7,962 bases of DNA. It comes from Actinomycetota bacterium. Lineage in GTDB: Bacteria > Actinomycetota > Actinomycetes > Nanopelagicales > Nanopelagicaceae. Shown piece after piece: positions 1 through 7,024 of the stretch. Numbering within the stretch: position 1 is the stretch's first letter; every line of letters begins with the position of its first letter. Position numbers and translations under genes: made by a program. The notes under the pieces were generated by a model, which saw only the letters and a list, made by a program, of their open reading frames with translations, did not search any database and was not told where the DNA came from. The DNA is taken from assembly GCA_947377725.1 (NCBI GenBank), contig CANCGX010000092.1, positions 1-7,962 on the forward strand. The letters run 5' to 3'.

Positions 1-1
1 A

Positions 2-1291
2 CTTATTTATAAGCCTGCAGATCACTTGAATCCTATTGAAATATCAGCTACTGATATTTCTCAAAAAGTGAATGAGTGGTGGGGCAATAAATCTTCTTAC
101 AACAGTGGCAAAACCAATTTTAGAACTTTTTTGATAAATTCCATAAACGAGCAAATTCTAAGTATGAATGATGGCAAAAGTAGAGCTGAATTATTCGCTA
201 CCGAATCTAGTGTTGAATCAATGGTTAATCAGGTTTGGCCAAGCATTTCTTCAGATTCCGTGTTAAAAGGATTGATCTCAAATCAAGCGCGTCTAATATC
301 AGCCGCAGCGAGTTCAAAATTCCTAGTCAACGAAATCAGCCAACTTATCCGGAAATTCGAAGGTTCTACTAGAGAAGCGAATTGGACAGCTTTCGATATA
401 CCTCTTTTGGACTATCTTGACTTCTTAATTGATGGAAATCGCGAAACATTTGACTTAATTATTGTCGATGAGGCTCAAGATTTATCACCAATGCAATTGG
501 ATGCTATTCGTCGCCGTAGCGCTTCAGGCGATGTTCTTCTTTTGGGTGATCTTGCCCAGGCGACCGGGATCTGGAACTATCAAAATTGGGACGAAATTAG
601 TGATTATCTTGGTATTCCTGTCGCACGACTTGACGAACTGTTATATGGGTATCGGGTACCTGCAGAGGTGTTTTCTTATGCTGCCAATGTTCTGAGTCAC
701 ATCGACTCAACACATAAACCCCCAATCCTAATCAGGCACGTAGCCGAAGTACCCATGTTTGAAACATTTAGCGATTCGGAAAGTCTATTAAAAGCACTCT
801 CCGAAAATTTAAAAACATTTGAATTGGTTGACGGCGTTCTCGGCATTATCGCAACGGAGGGGGTAATTGCCGTAATAGAAAAATATTTCCTAAAATGCAA
901 CATCGACTTTACAATCGTTTCGCACGAAGGTCTGAAACCTGGAATAAATCTTATTTCAATCACCGATCAAAAGGGCTTAGAGTGCGACCGAGTTATCATT
1001 GTTGACCCGCAATCAATTATCGATAGTTCTGAGGCTGGTTTGAAGCAACTTTATGTAGCCATTACTCGTTCGCTCAAAACCTTAGCCATATACGCATTGC
1101 AGCGGATTCCTTTTCAATTGATTTCACGCTCAGGAACCACAAGTTCGATTGCAATTGAAAAAGTGCACCAATCTTTAGGACTTTCGCCTGAAGAAGATAT
1201 CATTTTGAAGGAATTTCAGGGTTATTTAGATTTTCGAGGTTTAACTTTGGATCAATTTCAGAAAATAATTCAAGAGGGATTTAACGAGTGA
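2..1291 (+). CDS. HelD-like UvrD-superfamily helicase, C-terminal part (5' end outside window)
   Basis: The frame is open from the left edge, so the TTG at 26 is only the first start-like codon inside the window and the true start and Walker A lie upstream. Counting residues from that TTG, visible motifs are NWTAFDIPLLD (about 119-129), Walker B DEAQD (148-152), the motif III region GDLAQATG (174-181), YGYRVP (207-212), motif V QKGLECD (315-321) and motif VI LYVAITR (342-348) with its arginine finger. The W-T-x-x-D-x-P-L-L-D block, GDxAQATG and GYRVP are typical of actinobacterial class II HelD, which binds RNA polymerase and releases it from stalled or rifamycin-bound complexes using ATP. 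About 60 residues after motif VI form an unassigned tail. The gene converges on the next gene and overlaps its 3' end by 11 bases. The superfamily is secure. The HelD assignment is likely, but a HelD-like defence helicase is possible given the neighbours. Confidence 0.85.
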   Translation, partial: LIYKPADHLNPIEISATDISQKVNEWWGNKSSYNSGKTNFRTFLINSINEQILSMNDGKSRAELFATESSVESMVNQVWPSISSDSVLKGLISNQARLISAAASSKFLVNEISQLIRKFEGSTREANWTAFDIPLLDYLDFLIDGNRETFDLIIVDEAQDLSPMQLDAIRRRSASGDVLLLGDLAQATGIWNYQNWDEISDYLGIPVARLDELLYGYRVPAEVFSYAANVLSHIDSTHKPPILIRHVAEVPMFETFSDSESLLKALSENLKTFELVDGVLGIIATEGVIAVIEKYFLKCNIDFTIVSHEGLKPGINLISITDQKGLECDRVIIVDPQSIIDSSEAGLKQLYVAITRSLKTLAIYALQRIPFQLISRSGTTSSIAIEKVHQSLGLSPEEDIILKEFQGYLDFRGLTLDQFQKIIQEGFNE

Positions 1292-1907
1292 TATCAAATC
1301 TTCTTTCACCTACGTTGAAACGTTCAAAACTAGAATTATGTGACGGCATATCGTAGGGCTCCCAGGCAAATATTTGACTGACAATAATCCCCTCGGCAGT
1401 CCTACCTTGAAATTGAAATTTTTGCCTACATCTATCGACAGATACGTCTTCGACTCTACCTTGGGTATCAACTGCAAAAGTATTGAACTTGGATTTTTTG
1501 ATTCGTAGAGTTTTGGAATTTTCTGGACCCCATAAAAGAAAACCTTCATCAAAGCTGAAGTTGCCCCTTAGAGTGAATTCGATATTCGTCTTGGAATTCT
1601 TAAACATCAGATGAGGATGCAATTTGAAAGTCAGGAAACTTTCAGGGCCTTTTGGAAATATTTTTTGTAAAACCATTTTTTCTCGATTGGTGACGACATG
1701 TTTGCTGCCACACTTACACGGACCGGAGTAGCTATATTTCTCAGATGGGCAATTTGTGCACTTAAAAATGAACACGATTTGCGCCCCTTCCCGCAACTTA
1801 TACTTTTCTAAAGAATACATGAATGAACATTCTTTGTAAGTCCCATAAAATGGATCGAACTCAGTGGAACGACACGTCGAAAGCATAAATGTCTGGTCAG
1901 TTCTCAC
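1281..1907 (-). CDS. Unrecognised protein with a four-cysteine zinc-binding-like cluster
   Basis: This 208-residue protein matches no family I recognise. Its one clear motif is a C-x2-C-x10-C-x-C cluster (Cys50, Cys53, Cys64, Cys66) that could hold zinc in a small ribbon or knuckle. The rest alternates charged and hydrophobic residues and is rich in Phe and Lys, with no signal peptide or membrane segment, so a soluble cytoplasmic protein is likely. The longest frame starts at GTG 1907, next to a GAGGTG stretch; an in-frame ATG at 1886 is the alternative and would remove seven residues. A TAGATT element at 1917-1922, read on this strand, could serve as a -10 for a nearly leaderless transcript. 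The stop overlaps the end of the HelD-like gene, and the start lies 31 bases from the divergent NERD-helicase start. It is long and free of stops, so probably real; function is unknown. Confidence 0.68.
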   Translation of the reverse strand: MRTDQTFMLSTCRSTEFDPFYGTYKECSFMYSLEKYKLREGAQIVFIFKCTNCPSEKYSYSGPCKCGSKHVVTNREKMVLQKIFPKGPESFLTFKLHPHLMFKNSKTNIEFTLRGNFSFDEGFLLWGPENSKTLRIKKSKFNTFAVDTQGRVEDVSVDRCRQKFQFQGRTAEGIIVSQIFAWEPYDMPSHNSSFERFNVGERRFDITR

Positions 1908-1938
1908 CTCAGCCGAAATCTACTGAGAGTATTCGCTC

Positions 1939-3549
1939 ATGCCGCCCCGCATCTGGCCACCAAATCCTGACTTTAAGTCCGGAGGAGAGCGCGACCTTTT
2001 CGAGGCGTTGCAGAAAGTTCTCACCGACAAAGATGCTCTGCTTGCGAACGTTCGCTTTACTGATCCTTCGGAGGGCGACGTTGAGGTCGATCTCATTGCG
2101 CTCATTGATGGCCTTGGCGCAATTGTCTTTGAAAACAAGGGCGGTCACATAGCCTTTAATGGTCAGAACTGGATGCAAACGGACAAGGAAGGCACTCGCA
2201 AGATTGATCCGCATGCCCAGGCTCTTCGGGGAGTTCACACCTTTAGAAACTTCGTTAGAAATAATTGGAACTACGGAAATCTCAAAGCTGAATGGCTGAT
2301 TGCTTTTCCTGGAAGTCTTTTTGGAAATACGCAGATACCCGGCGTCCCACGTGATCGAATTCTAGACAAGGCTGAAATTCCAGAAGCGCTAGATCGTTCA
2401 ATCAACACTTTGCGTAACAGTGCAAATAAAGGAGCCCCACCACAGACGGATTGGGTAGAAAAAGCATTCGAAGTGGTTCGCGGTCAATCGCTTTTTGAAT
2501 CGGATCGCGAGGTTGCTCTTTATAACAACTTCCACTTCATCAAAAACCAAACCCACGAACGCAAGAATATTCTTGGCATGATTCAAGAGAACAAAAGAAT
2601 ATATGTTAAAGGTCCGGCAGGATCAGGAAAGACATGGCTGGCCTTTGAACAATCTGCTTTGTGGGCTCAAGAGGGTCTCAAAGTTGGAATCATGGTTTTC
2701 AATCGAGGTCTTGAAAGCTATCTGGTTCGAAAGAATGCCGAACTTGGAGGCAAGCGAAAGGCTGCATGGGTCGGTACGTTTCATAATTACATGAAGCAGA
2801 TTGGTAGTAGTGCACCTACGATGCAGATGTATGAAACCGATCGAGAAAAATACGACGTGGAGATGCTTAAGGCGATAGATGGACTTGCGGAAAACCAAAA
2901 GTTTGATGCTTGGATCGTGGATGAAGCTCAGGACTTTCACGATGTGTGGTGGCAGATTCTTGAAAAGTCTTTGAAGAGTCCCGCAGAAGGTCGACTGGCA
3001 ATTTACGGCGACCCGAATCAGTCGGTTTATGGCAAACGTGGTATCCCAACAGGAAATTTCACGATCATAAATCTCAATGAAAATTTACGAAACAGTCAAC
3101 AGATTGCAAAAGGTGTAGAGAAATTCGTTGATGGTCAGGTCATTATGCGCGGCCCTCAAAGTTACGAAATTGAATTCATTGAGGTTGAAAACGTCGAAGA
3201 TGTCATCTCGGCAGCTGATGATGCAGTCGCAAGATTGGCGGATGAAGAGATTTGGAATCTTGGAGAAATTGCACTTCTTACAACCAAACACCAGCACCCT
3301 GTTCACAAATCCAAATCCGAGGATGTTGAGGCATACTGGAAAGAGTTATGGACTCAAGAAGATGTTTTTTACTCCACGGTGGCAGGCTTTAAAGGTCTTG
3401 AGCGTTCTGTAGTGGTCTTGGCGATTGATGGTTTTCACGAAGAAAGGGATCCGGAAGACGTAGTTTATGTAGGGATGACAAGAGCGAGGGATCGATTAGT
3501 TGTCGTCGGCACAAGAGCTCACTTATTTCCTCTGGTAACTCAAATCTAA
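1939..3549 (+). CDS. NERD-domain nuclease fused to UvrD-like (SF1) helicase
   Basis: This 536-residue protein has two domains. Residues about 12-130 form a NERD domain, a PD-(D/E)XK-type fold, with SGGER (Glu17), EVD (Asp51) and ENK (Glu65, Lys67) as the likely metal-binding and catalytic set; all look intact. Residues about 195-536 form an SF1 helicase: Walker A GPAGSGKT (225-232), Walker B DEAQD (328-332), GDPNQ (357-361), NENLRNS (380-386), motif V FKGLE (484-488) and motif VI VGMTRARDRL (511-520). The accessory 1B and 2B domains are short, so this is a compact helicase. Such NERD-helicase fusions are common in bacterial defence regions, and nucleic-acid unwinding coupled to cleavage is the likely activity. 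The ATG at 1939 is preceded by GAGAG nine bases upstream and opens directly into the conserved N-terminus. The stop overlaps the next frame by one base (TAATT), suggesting coupled expression. Confidence 0.93.
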   Translation: MPPRIWPPNPDFKSGGERDLFEALQKVLTDKDALLANVRFTDPSEGDVEVDLIALIDGLGAIVFENKGGHIAFNGQNWMQTDKEGTRKIDPHAQALRGVHTFRNFVRNNWNYGNLKAEWLIAFPGSLFGNTQIPGVPRDRILDKAEIPEALDRSINTLRNSANKGAPPQTDWVEKAFEVVRGQSLFESDREVALYNNFHFIKNQTHERKNILGMIQENKRIYVKGPAGSGKTWLAFEQSALWAQEGLKVGIMVFNRGLESYLVRKNAELGGKRKAAWVGTFHNYMKQIGSSAPTMQMYETDREKYDVEMLKAIDGLAENQKFDAWIVDEAQDFHDVWWQILEKSLKSPAEGRLAIYGDPNQSVYGKRGIPTGNFTIINLNENLRNSQQIAKGVEKFVDGQVIMRGPQSYEIEFIEVENVEDVISAADDAVARLADEEIWNLGEIALLTTKHQHPVHKSKSEDVEAYWKELWTQEDVFYSTVAGFKGLERSVVVLAIDGFHEERDPEDVVYVGMTRARDRLVVVGTRAHLFPLVTQI

Positions 3550-4058
3550 TTAACGTCCCAAAACAAACTCGCACAGGTGCAACGTTTCTAAACATCGCCC
3601 GTATCGAAACCGAACACCCAGACCTATTCGCTCAATATCTAGAAACTGAATACAAGTTCTCACAACGGTTCGTGGTAAAGGCTATTCCTTGGGGCGAGTT
3701 TGGAATCGATCAAACCGATCCCGGTGACTTTGGCCTTCTCGATGTCTTTGATGACATGACTTACTATCCACCTACGAGCCAAACGGAACAAGAGGAGCTA
3801 CGCGAGTATTACCTTCTTGTCCTCGCCGCTGAATCCAAAGCGCTTTGGAACAAGCAGATAGCGCAGGCACAAATCAAAACTCCGTGTGGCGAAAACGAAT
3901 CTATTGAGGGCGTTTACAACTGGGCCCGCGAAAACAAGGAAAAGTTCGTTTTCAATCAAGAAAAATTCGAAACCGAGCACCTAGATCTTTTCGAGCAGTT
4001 CACCGAGAGACGAGCTGACGTTGAGGCGACCATTGTTGATCCAAAACGAGGGCACTAA
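3549..4058 (+). CDS. Unrecognised small protein coupled to NERD-helicase, possible ATT start
   Basis: I do not recognise the family. The first conventional start is GTG 3672 (128 residues), but the same frame is open back to 3429 and reads as convincing protein from about 3552. The block ETEHPDLFAQY (codons at 3606-3638) closely matches ETEHLDLFEQF near the C-terminus (3969-4001), so the region before GTG 3672 is very probably translated. No ATG, GTG or TTG occurs in that extension. An ATT at 3549 overlaps the helicase TAA exactly where a TAATG junction would be expected and would give 169 residues. The protein is hydrophilic, acidic and rich in Glu, Gln, Phe and Tyr, with no signal peptide, membrane segment or clear catalytic motif. 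It may be a partner of the helicase expressed by coupling, a gene that has lost its ATG, or a 5'-truncated remnant. The product starting at GTG 3672 remains possible. Confidence 0.6.
   Translation: MNVPKQTRTGATFLNIARIETEHPDLFAQYLETEYKFSQRFVVKAIPWGEFGIDQTDPGDFGLLDVFDDMTYYPPTSQTEQEELREYYLLVLAAESKALWNKQIAQAQIKTPCGENESIEGVYNWARENKEKFVFNQEKFETEHLDLFEQFTERRADVEATIVDPKRGH
3603..4013 (+). repeat. Internal protein-level repeat (ETEHxDLFxQ) in the small coupled gene
   Basis: Codons 3603-3650 encode IETEHPDLFAQYLETE and codons 3966-4013 encode FETEHLDLFEQFTERR, 121 codons apart in the same frame. The DNA is also similar, sharing TCGAAACCGA at the start of each copy. The span given runs from the first to the second copy; the DNA between them is not repeated. 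Confidence 0.7.
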
Positions 4059-4077
4059 GCACGACTCTCTTGGGAGG

Positions 4078-4335
4078 TTACTTGGTCGCGAGATTCCATG
4101 TTCGATTGGATTGATCCTGAACGATTAATCCCTTTTTCTTTGCTCGAGTCCGCGCCCAAGCTAAACGATACGCAAGTTCCGTACGATTACCGGAATGGAT
4201 AAGTTGGCGAACTTCTTCTGACAATTTAAGAGTGTCTGAGACAATCGAATCCATCATTGCGGAAGAAATGTTTGGATTCTTCTCAAGAACATTCAAAACT
4301 GCAGATTCAAGTTGTGGAGATGTTGGAAAATCCAT
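4078..4335 (-). CDS. Stand-alone Mrr N-terminal winged-helix-like protein
   Basis: The 85-residue product matches the N-terminal domain of Mrr-type restriction enzymes. Diagnostic stretches are LSEEVRQLIHSGNRTEL (about 38-54), YRLAWARTRAKKKGLI (56-71) and a closing wing RTWNLA (78-83). In Mrr proteins this winged helix precedes the PD-(D/E)XK catalytic domain and is thought to contact DNA. Here the frame stops straight after it, and the next bases belong to a convergent gene, so no nuclease domain follows. It is the last gene of the leftward run, 69 bases after the DUF3883-like nuclease gene. An AGAGAGGG ribosome-binding site six bases before the ATG supports the start. It might supply DNA binding to the neighbouring nuclease, act as a regulator of the operon, or be the remnant of a full Mrr. 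The fold assignment is fairly confident; the role is inferred. Confidence 0.8.
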   Translation of the reverse strand: MDFPTSPQLESAVLNVLEKNPNISSAMMDSIVSDTLKLSEEVRQLIHSGNRTELAYRLAWARTRAKKKGLIVQDQSNRTWNLATK

Positions 4336-4341
4336 TCGTGG

Positions 4342-4349
4342 CCCTCTCT
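4342..4349 (-). promoter_or_regulatory. Ribosome-binding site for the Mrr_N-like gene
   Basis: On the minus strand AGAGAGGG lies six bases before the ATG at 4335. It is the best Shine-Dalgarno match seen in the window and fixes the start of the 85-residue gene. Confidence 0.6.
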
Positions 4350-4365
4350 TTAAAGCAATAAAAAT

Positions 4366-4389
4366 CTAAACTAGCCCTAAACGATTATG
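4366..4389 (-). promoter_or_regulatory. Possible promoter -10 with two helically phased GTTTAG repeats
   Basis: Within the 69-base gap before the Mrr_N-like gene, the minus strand reads CATAAT (4389-4384), then GTTTAG twice (4382-4377 and 4371-4366) with an 11-base period, about one helical turn. CATAAT is a near match to a -10 box and the repeats lie just downstream of it, where an operator could sit. No convincing -35 box is seen. The element could give this gene its own promoter, but a chance match in AT-rich spacer is quite possible. Confidence 0.25.
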
Positions 4390-4404
4390 ACACTGGGTAA
4401 GTTA

Positions 4405-5154
4405 TCACACCCAAATATTTTGTTCGATATCCTCAAACGGAATCTCGAACTTTGCATTCTGCCACATTGCTTGATTCGAAATATCGACAGGTGCATTATC
4501 AAAAATGTATTGTCGGTTCACAAATCCGCAGATATCATGCCTACCGTTCCTTTTCAAGATTGCGACAAGTTTCCAGTTGTTTTGAACTTTTGCAATATTG
4601 TATTCATTTCTTGAAAGGTAGAATTGAAATGTCTTTCCTGGGCGAACGGTTGTCTTAACTTCAAGCAACAATGATATTTCTAAATTTGCAGGATCAGGAG
4701 TCTTAATATCAAACCCCGCAGTATCATCAAATAATGAAATGTGAATTACATGCTTCAGTTTCTCCTCGGGCATCCTGTCGCATAAGAAATTGTAAAGGAA
4801 AGTTTCACCTTGTAGACCAATTTCTGAAAGTCGTTCAGAGTCAAATTTCTTATTACTTGGGAAAAAATCTTGCAAGAGCTCGAGAAGTTGTAATCCGTTT
4901 TCCTCACCGGATATTATTTCCTCCTTTAACCAAGGTGGCAGTATCGGCTGATTGGCCAAAAAAAAGCGGTCGTCCTTAATCTCTATTAATCCGTCGGATA
5001 TCATTTTTTCAGCAACTCTAATTCGATCGTAATAAGACATTCCAGGAATGGGAACTTGCATTTCGCAAAAACGTTTGTATTCCTTTACAAAACGATGTGC
5101 TTTAGCCGTTCTCAATACGTCCGTGGCCATCAAATTCCACTCGGGAGTTTGCAT
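4405..5154 (-). CDS. DUF3883-like PD-(D/E)XK nuclease with N-terminal helical/winged-helix region
   Basis: The 249-residue protein ends in a domain resembling DUF3883 (NO VEIN C-terminal), a restriction-endonuclease-like fold. The catalytic pattern can be followed: Glu117 in GLQGETF on the first helix, Asp149 in GFD, then Glu165 and Lys167 in LLLEVKTT, followed by the family's FYLSRNE stretch (178-184) and a strand-rich end. Residues 1-70 are helical and close with DGLIEIKDDRFFLA, which looks like a winged helix. It starts at ATG 5154, one base after the SNF2 stop (TAA-G-ATG), with no ribosome-binding site of its own, so translational coupling to the helicase is likely. DUF3883 domains occur with helicases in many defence loci. 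Here it is the probable DNA-cutting subunit of the operon. Nuclease fold is confident; substrate and cleavage activity are inferred. Confidence 0.83.
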   Translation of the reverse strand: MQTPEWNLMATDVLRTAKAHRFVKEYKRFCEMQVPIPGMSYYDRIRVAEKMISDGLIEIKDDRFFLANQPILPPWLKEEIISGEENGLQLLELLQDFFPSNKKFDSERLSEIGLQGETFLYNFLCDRMPEEKLKHVIHISLFDDTAGFDIKTPDPANLEISLLLEVKTTVRPGKTFQFYLSRNEYNIAKVQNNWKLVAILKRNGRHDICGFVNRQYIFDNAPVDISNQAMWQNAKFEIPFEDIEQNIWV

Positions 5155-5155
5155 C

Positions 5156-6994
5156 TTAATTCTGTGTTTTCAAGTGGTTAAAAAGATCGTGATAGTCGGC
5201 TGCGTCTAGTCCCGTTATATACAACTCAGCATCTTCATCGGCATTTGGAATTGTGCCTGGCACTAAACCGTGATCGCCCATAATTCTCCCCAAGCGCTCA
5301 ATTTTTGCTTGGAGTCTAAGCTGTACGCGTTCATCAATGGAGCGTTCCGAAACTAAAAAATGAATTGTGGTGGTTTGTTCCTGAGCTAAACCAAGTCTGT
5401 GAATACGATCAACGGATTGTAAATAGTGTCCTGCATTGTAGCTGCGATCCATGTAGACCGCTTCATGACAAACTTGATGCAAGCTTATGCCTTCACCAAG
5501 CGTTTGGGGATTGGTGATGAGCACATGACAATCTGCAGAATTTCTAAAACGTGAAAGTTCTGCGACTCGATCATCGGCTGAAGTTGCACCAAAAATGACT
5601 GCAGGGTTGTATGGCTTCAGGAGTCGATCGAGCGCCGTTAAATTTCCAATAAAATTCGACCAAATAATAATTTTCTTTTTCTCTACTGCGCGAATTTTAA
5701 CCAGGTTTGCTATCCAAGTGTATTTTGCAGGTACTTCATGCTTAACATAGTTCTCAAGCACACTCTTTAGCCAAGCGTCATTAGCCACGGCTTTGGGAGG
5801 CCATTCAAAGTTGAGATATGAATCGACCCCTTCTTTCCCCATCAACAAGCCCGGATTGGATGCAGCCGCTAAGAGAGTGAAAACAGCCTTGCCTCGACGT
5901 CTAAATTCAACCGTATCGGCAGCAGAAAGGTTAAGTTGTCCAATATACGCACGGCCTAAGGCGCTATAGATTTGGGATTGCAACGGACTCATTCCCAGTG
6001 GAACTTCTCTAATCGTTATTGGTGGTAGCCCCAGATCACTCTTCGTAGTGCGAACAAAAATGCCGTTTACTCTTAATTGGTGAAGGTTTGCCACAGAGGT
6101 AGTTGCTTCAGGTAAATGATTCCAAGAAAGTTTTAATAAATTTCGCAAATCTTCGTACCCTTGTGGCAAGGGAGTGCCTGTCAATAAATCGGTTCGAACA
6201 GCAAGCGCTGCCAATTTGGAACACGCTCTCCAGCGCGTCGAACCGCCCCCTCCTTTAACACGATGTGCTTCATCGAGAACCAGACAAGATTTCGTATCCG
6301 TCATCCACTTCGTCACTCTCGATAATTTGTTTGCATTTTCGAGTTGTTCATAATTTACAAGTAATATGGTCGCTTTAGAGTCGATGGATTCGTCAGTCAA
6401 CACGCTCAAGATTGGAGGTTTTTCGAATAACGTAATTGTTTCCGATCGCCAAGCTTCGAAAGAAGACTTTGGACAAACGACAACCATTCGCTCTAAATGG
6501 TGTCCATTGACAAGTTCTTGAAAGACTGAAAGTTGTGTCGCAGTTTTGCCTGCTCCTGGAACTGAAAAATTTGCACCGTGAGGCATTCTCAATAACGTAA
6601 GAACATTGGACTTTTGAAAGTCTTTTAACGGCCGCAGTAGATTAGGTGAAAAGGAGTCGATATCTGATTTGTTGGGCCTGTATTCGTTAAAAGCTAATGA
6701 CGTAAATTGACTGACCTGCTTAGAGTGTTCTTTGAGTCTGGAGATAATCTCCGTATCCAGCTCAATTTCGTAGCCCAAAGATTTCCAGTAATCTCGCAAC
6801 CAGTGTTTTCGAAGTTCAAAAGTGCTTACGGCAATTGTAAAACCTTGACCTGGATTGCCGTGAATGATTTCACTTGACCACCAATTTACAATTTTTTGCC
6901 AAACGTCATCTGAAATATGATCGCCACGCAAAAATGAAATTTCATTTTGTGATTCCAACACAATTTTCAACACAGGCACGGTTGATTTATTCAA
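5156..6994 (-). CDS. SNF2-family DEAH-box helicase/translocase
   Basis: This 612-residue protein carries a full SNF2 ATPase core: LRPLKDFQ Q-motif region (120-127), Walker A VPGAGKT (145-151), motif Ia VVVCPKSSFEAW (171-182), DEAH (241-244), motif III LTGTP (271-275), motif IV IIIWSNF (442-448), motif V TLGEGISL (498-505) and motif VI QSVDRIHRLG (526-535). SNF2 proteins usually translocate on double-stranded DNA and remodel protein-DNA complexes rather than unwind. The Walker A departs from the usual DEMGLGKT but keeps the essential GKT. The first 110 residues form an unassigned N-terminal domain and no DNA-recognition domain is fused. The start is TTG 6994, with a weak GGGAT four bases upstream. 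The gene lies 30 bases after the ParB-like gene, in the same reading frame, and is coupled to the downstream nuclease gene. It is the likely motor of the system. Confidence 0.94.
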   Translation of the reverse strand: MNKSTVPVLKIVLESQNEISFLRGDHISDDVWQKIVNWWSSEIIHGNPGQGFTIAVSTFELRKHWLRDYWKSLGYEIELDTEIISRLKEHSKQVSQFTSLAFNEYRPNKSDIDSFSPNLLRPLKDFQKSNVLTLLRMPHGANFSVPGAGKTATQLSVFQELVNGHHLERMVVVCPKSSFEAWRSETITLFEKPPILSVLTDESIDSKATILLVNYEQLENANKLSRVTKWMTDTKSCLVLDEAHRVKGGGGSTRWRACSKLAALAVRTDLLTGTPLPQGYEDLRNLLKLSWNHLPEATTSVANLHQLRVNGIFVRTTKSDLGLPPITIREVPLGMSPLQSQIYSALGRAYIGQLNLSAADTVEFRRRGKAVFTLLAAASNPGLLMGKEGVDSYLNFEWPPKAVANDAWLKSVLENYVKHEVPAKYTWIANLVKIRAVEKKKIIIWSNFIGNLTALDRLLKPYNPAVIFGATSADDRVAELSRFRNSADCHVLITNPQTLGEGISLHQVCHEAVYMDRSYNAGHYLQSVDRIHRLGLAQEQTTTIHFLVSERSIDERVQLRLQAKIERLGRIMGDHGLVPGTIPNADEDAELYITGLDAADYHDLFNHLKTQN

Positions 6995-7024
6995 TGTAAT
7001 CCCAGTTCTAAGTATGAAGCGATA

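Noticed and set aside
2044..2055. Perfect 12-base palindrome GCGAACGTTCGC
   Set aside because: It resembles half-sites of a Gram-positive LexA box but lacks the four-base spacer and lies well inside the NERD coding sequence; probably chance codon choice.
3429..3549. Programmed -1 frameshift fusing the NERD-helicase to the small downstream frame
   Set aside because: The frames relate by -1, but I see no X XXY YYZ heptamer in the overlap, and the helicase ends naturally just after motif VI; the TAATT overlap explains the layout better.
4059..4077. Possible bidirectional terminator between the convergent genes
   Set aside because: Only a four-pair stem with one wobble pair (CTCT/GGAG) and no T-run on either side; too weak to call.
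4734..4979. Plus-strand open frame of 81 codons opposite the DUF3883-like gene, and similar antisense frames elsewhere
   Set aside because: They lie opposite well-supported genes, have no family motifs and no ribosome-binding sites; they are reading-frame shadows.
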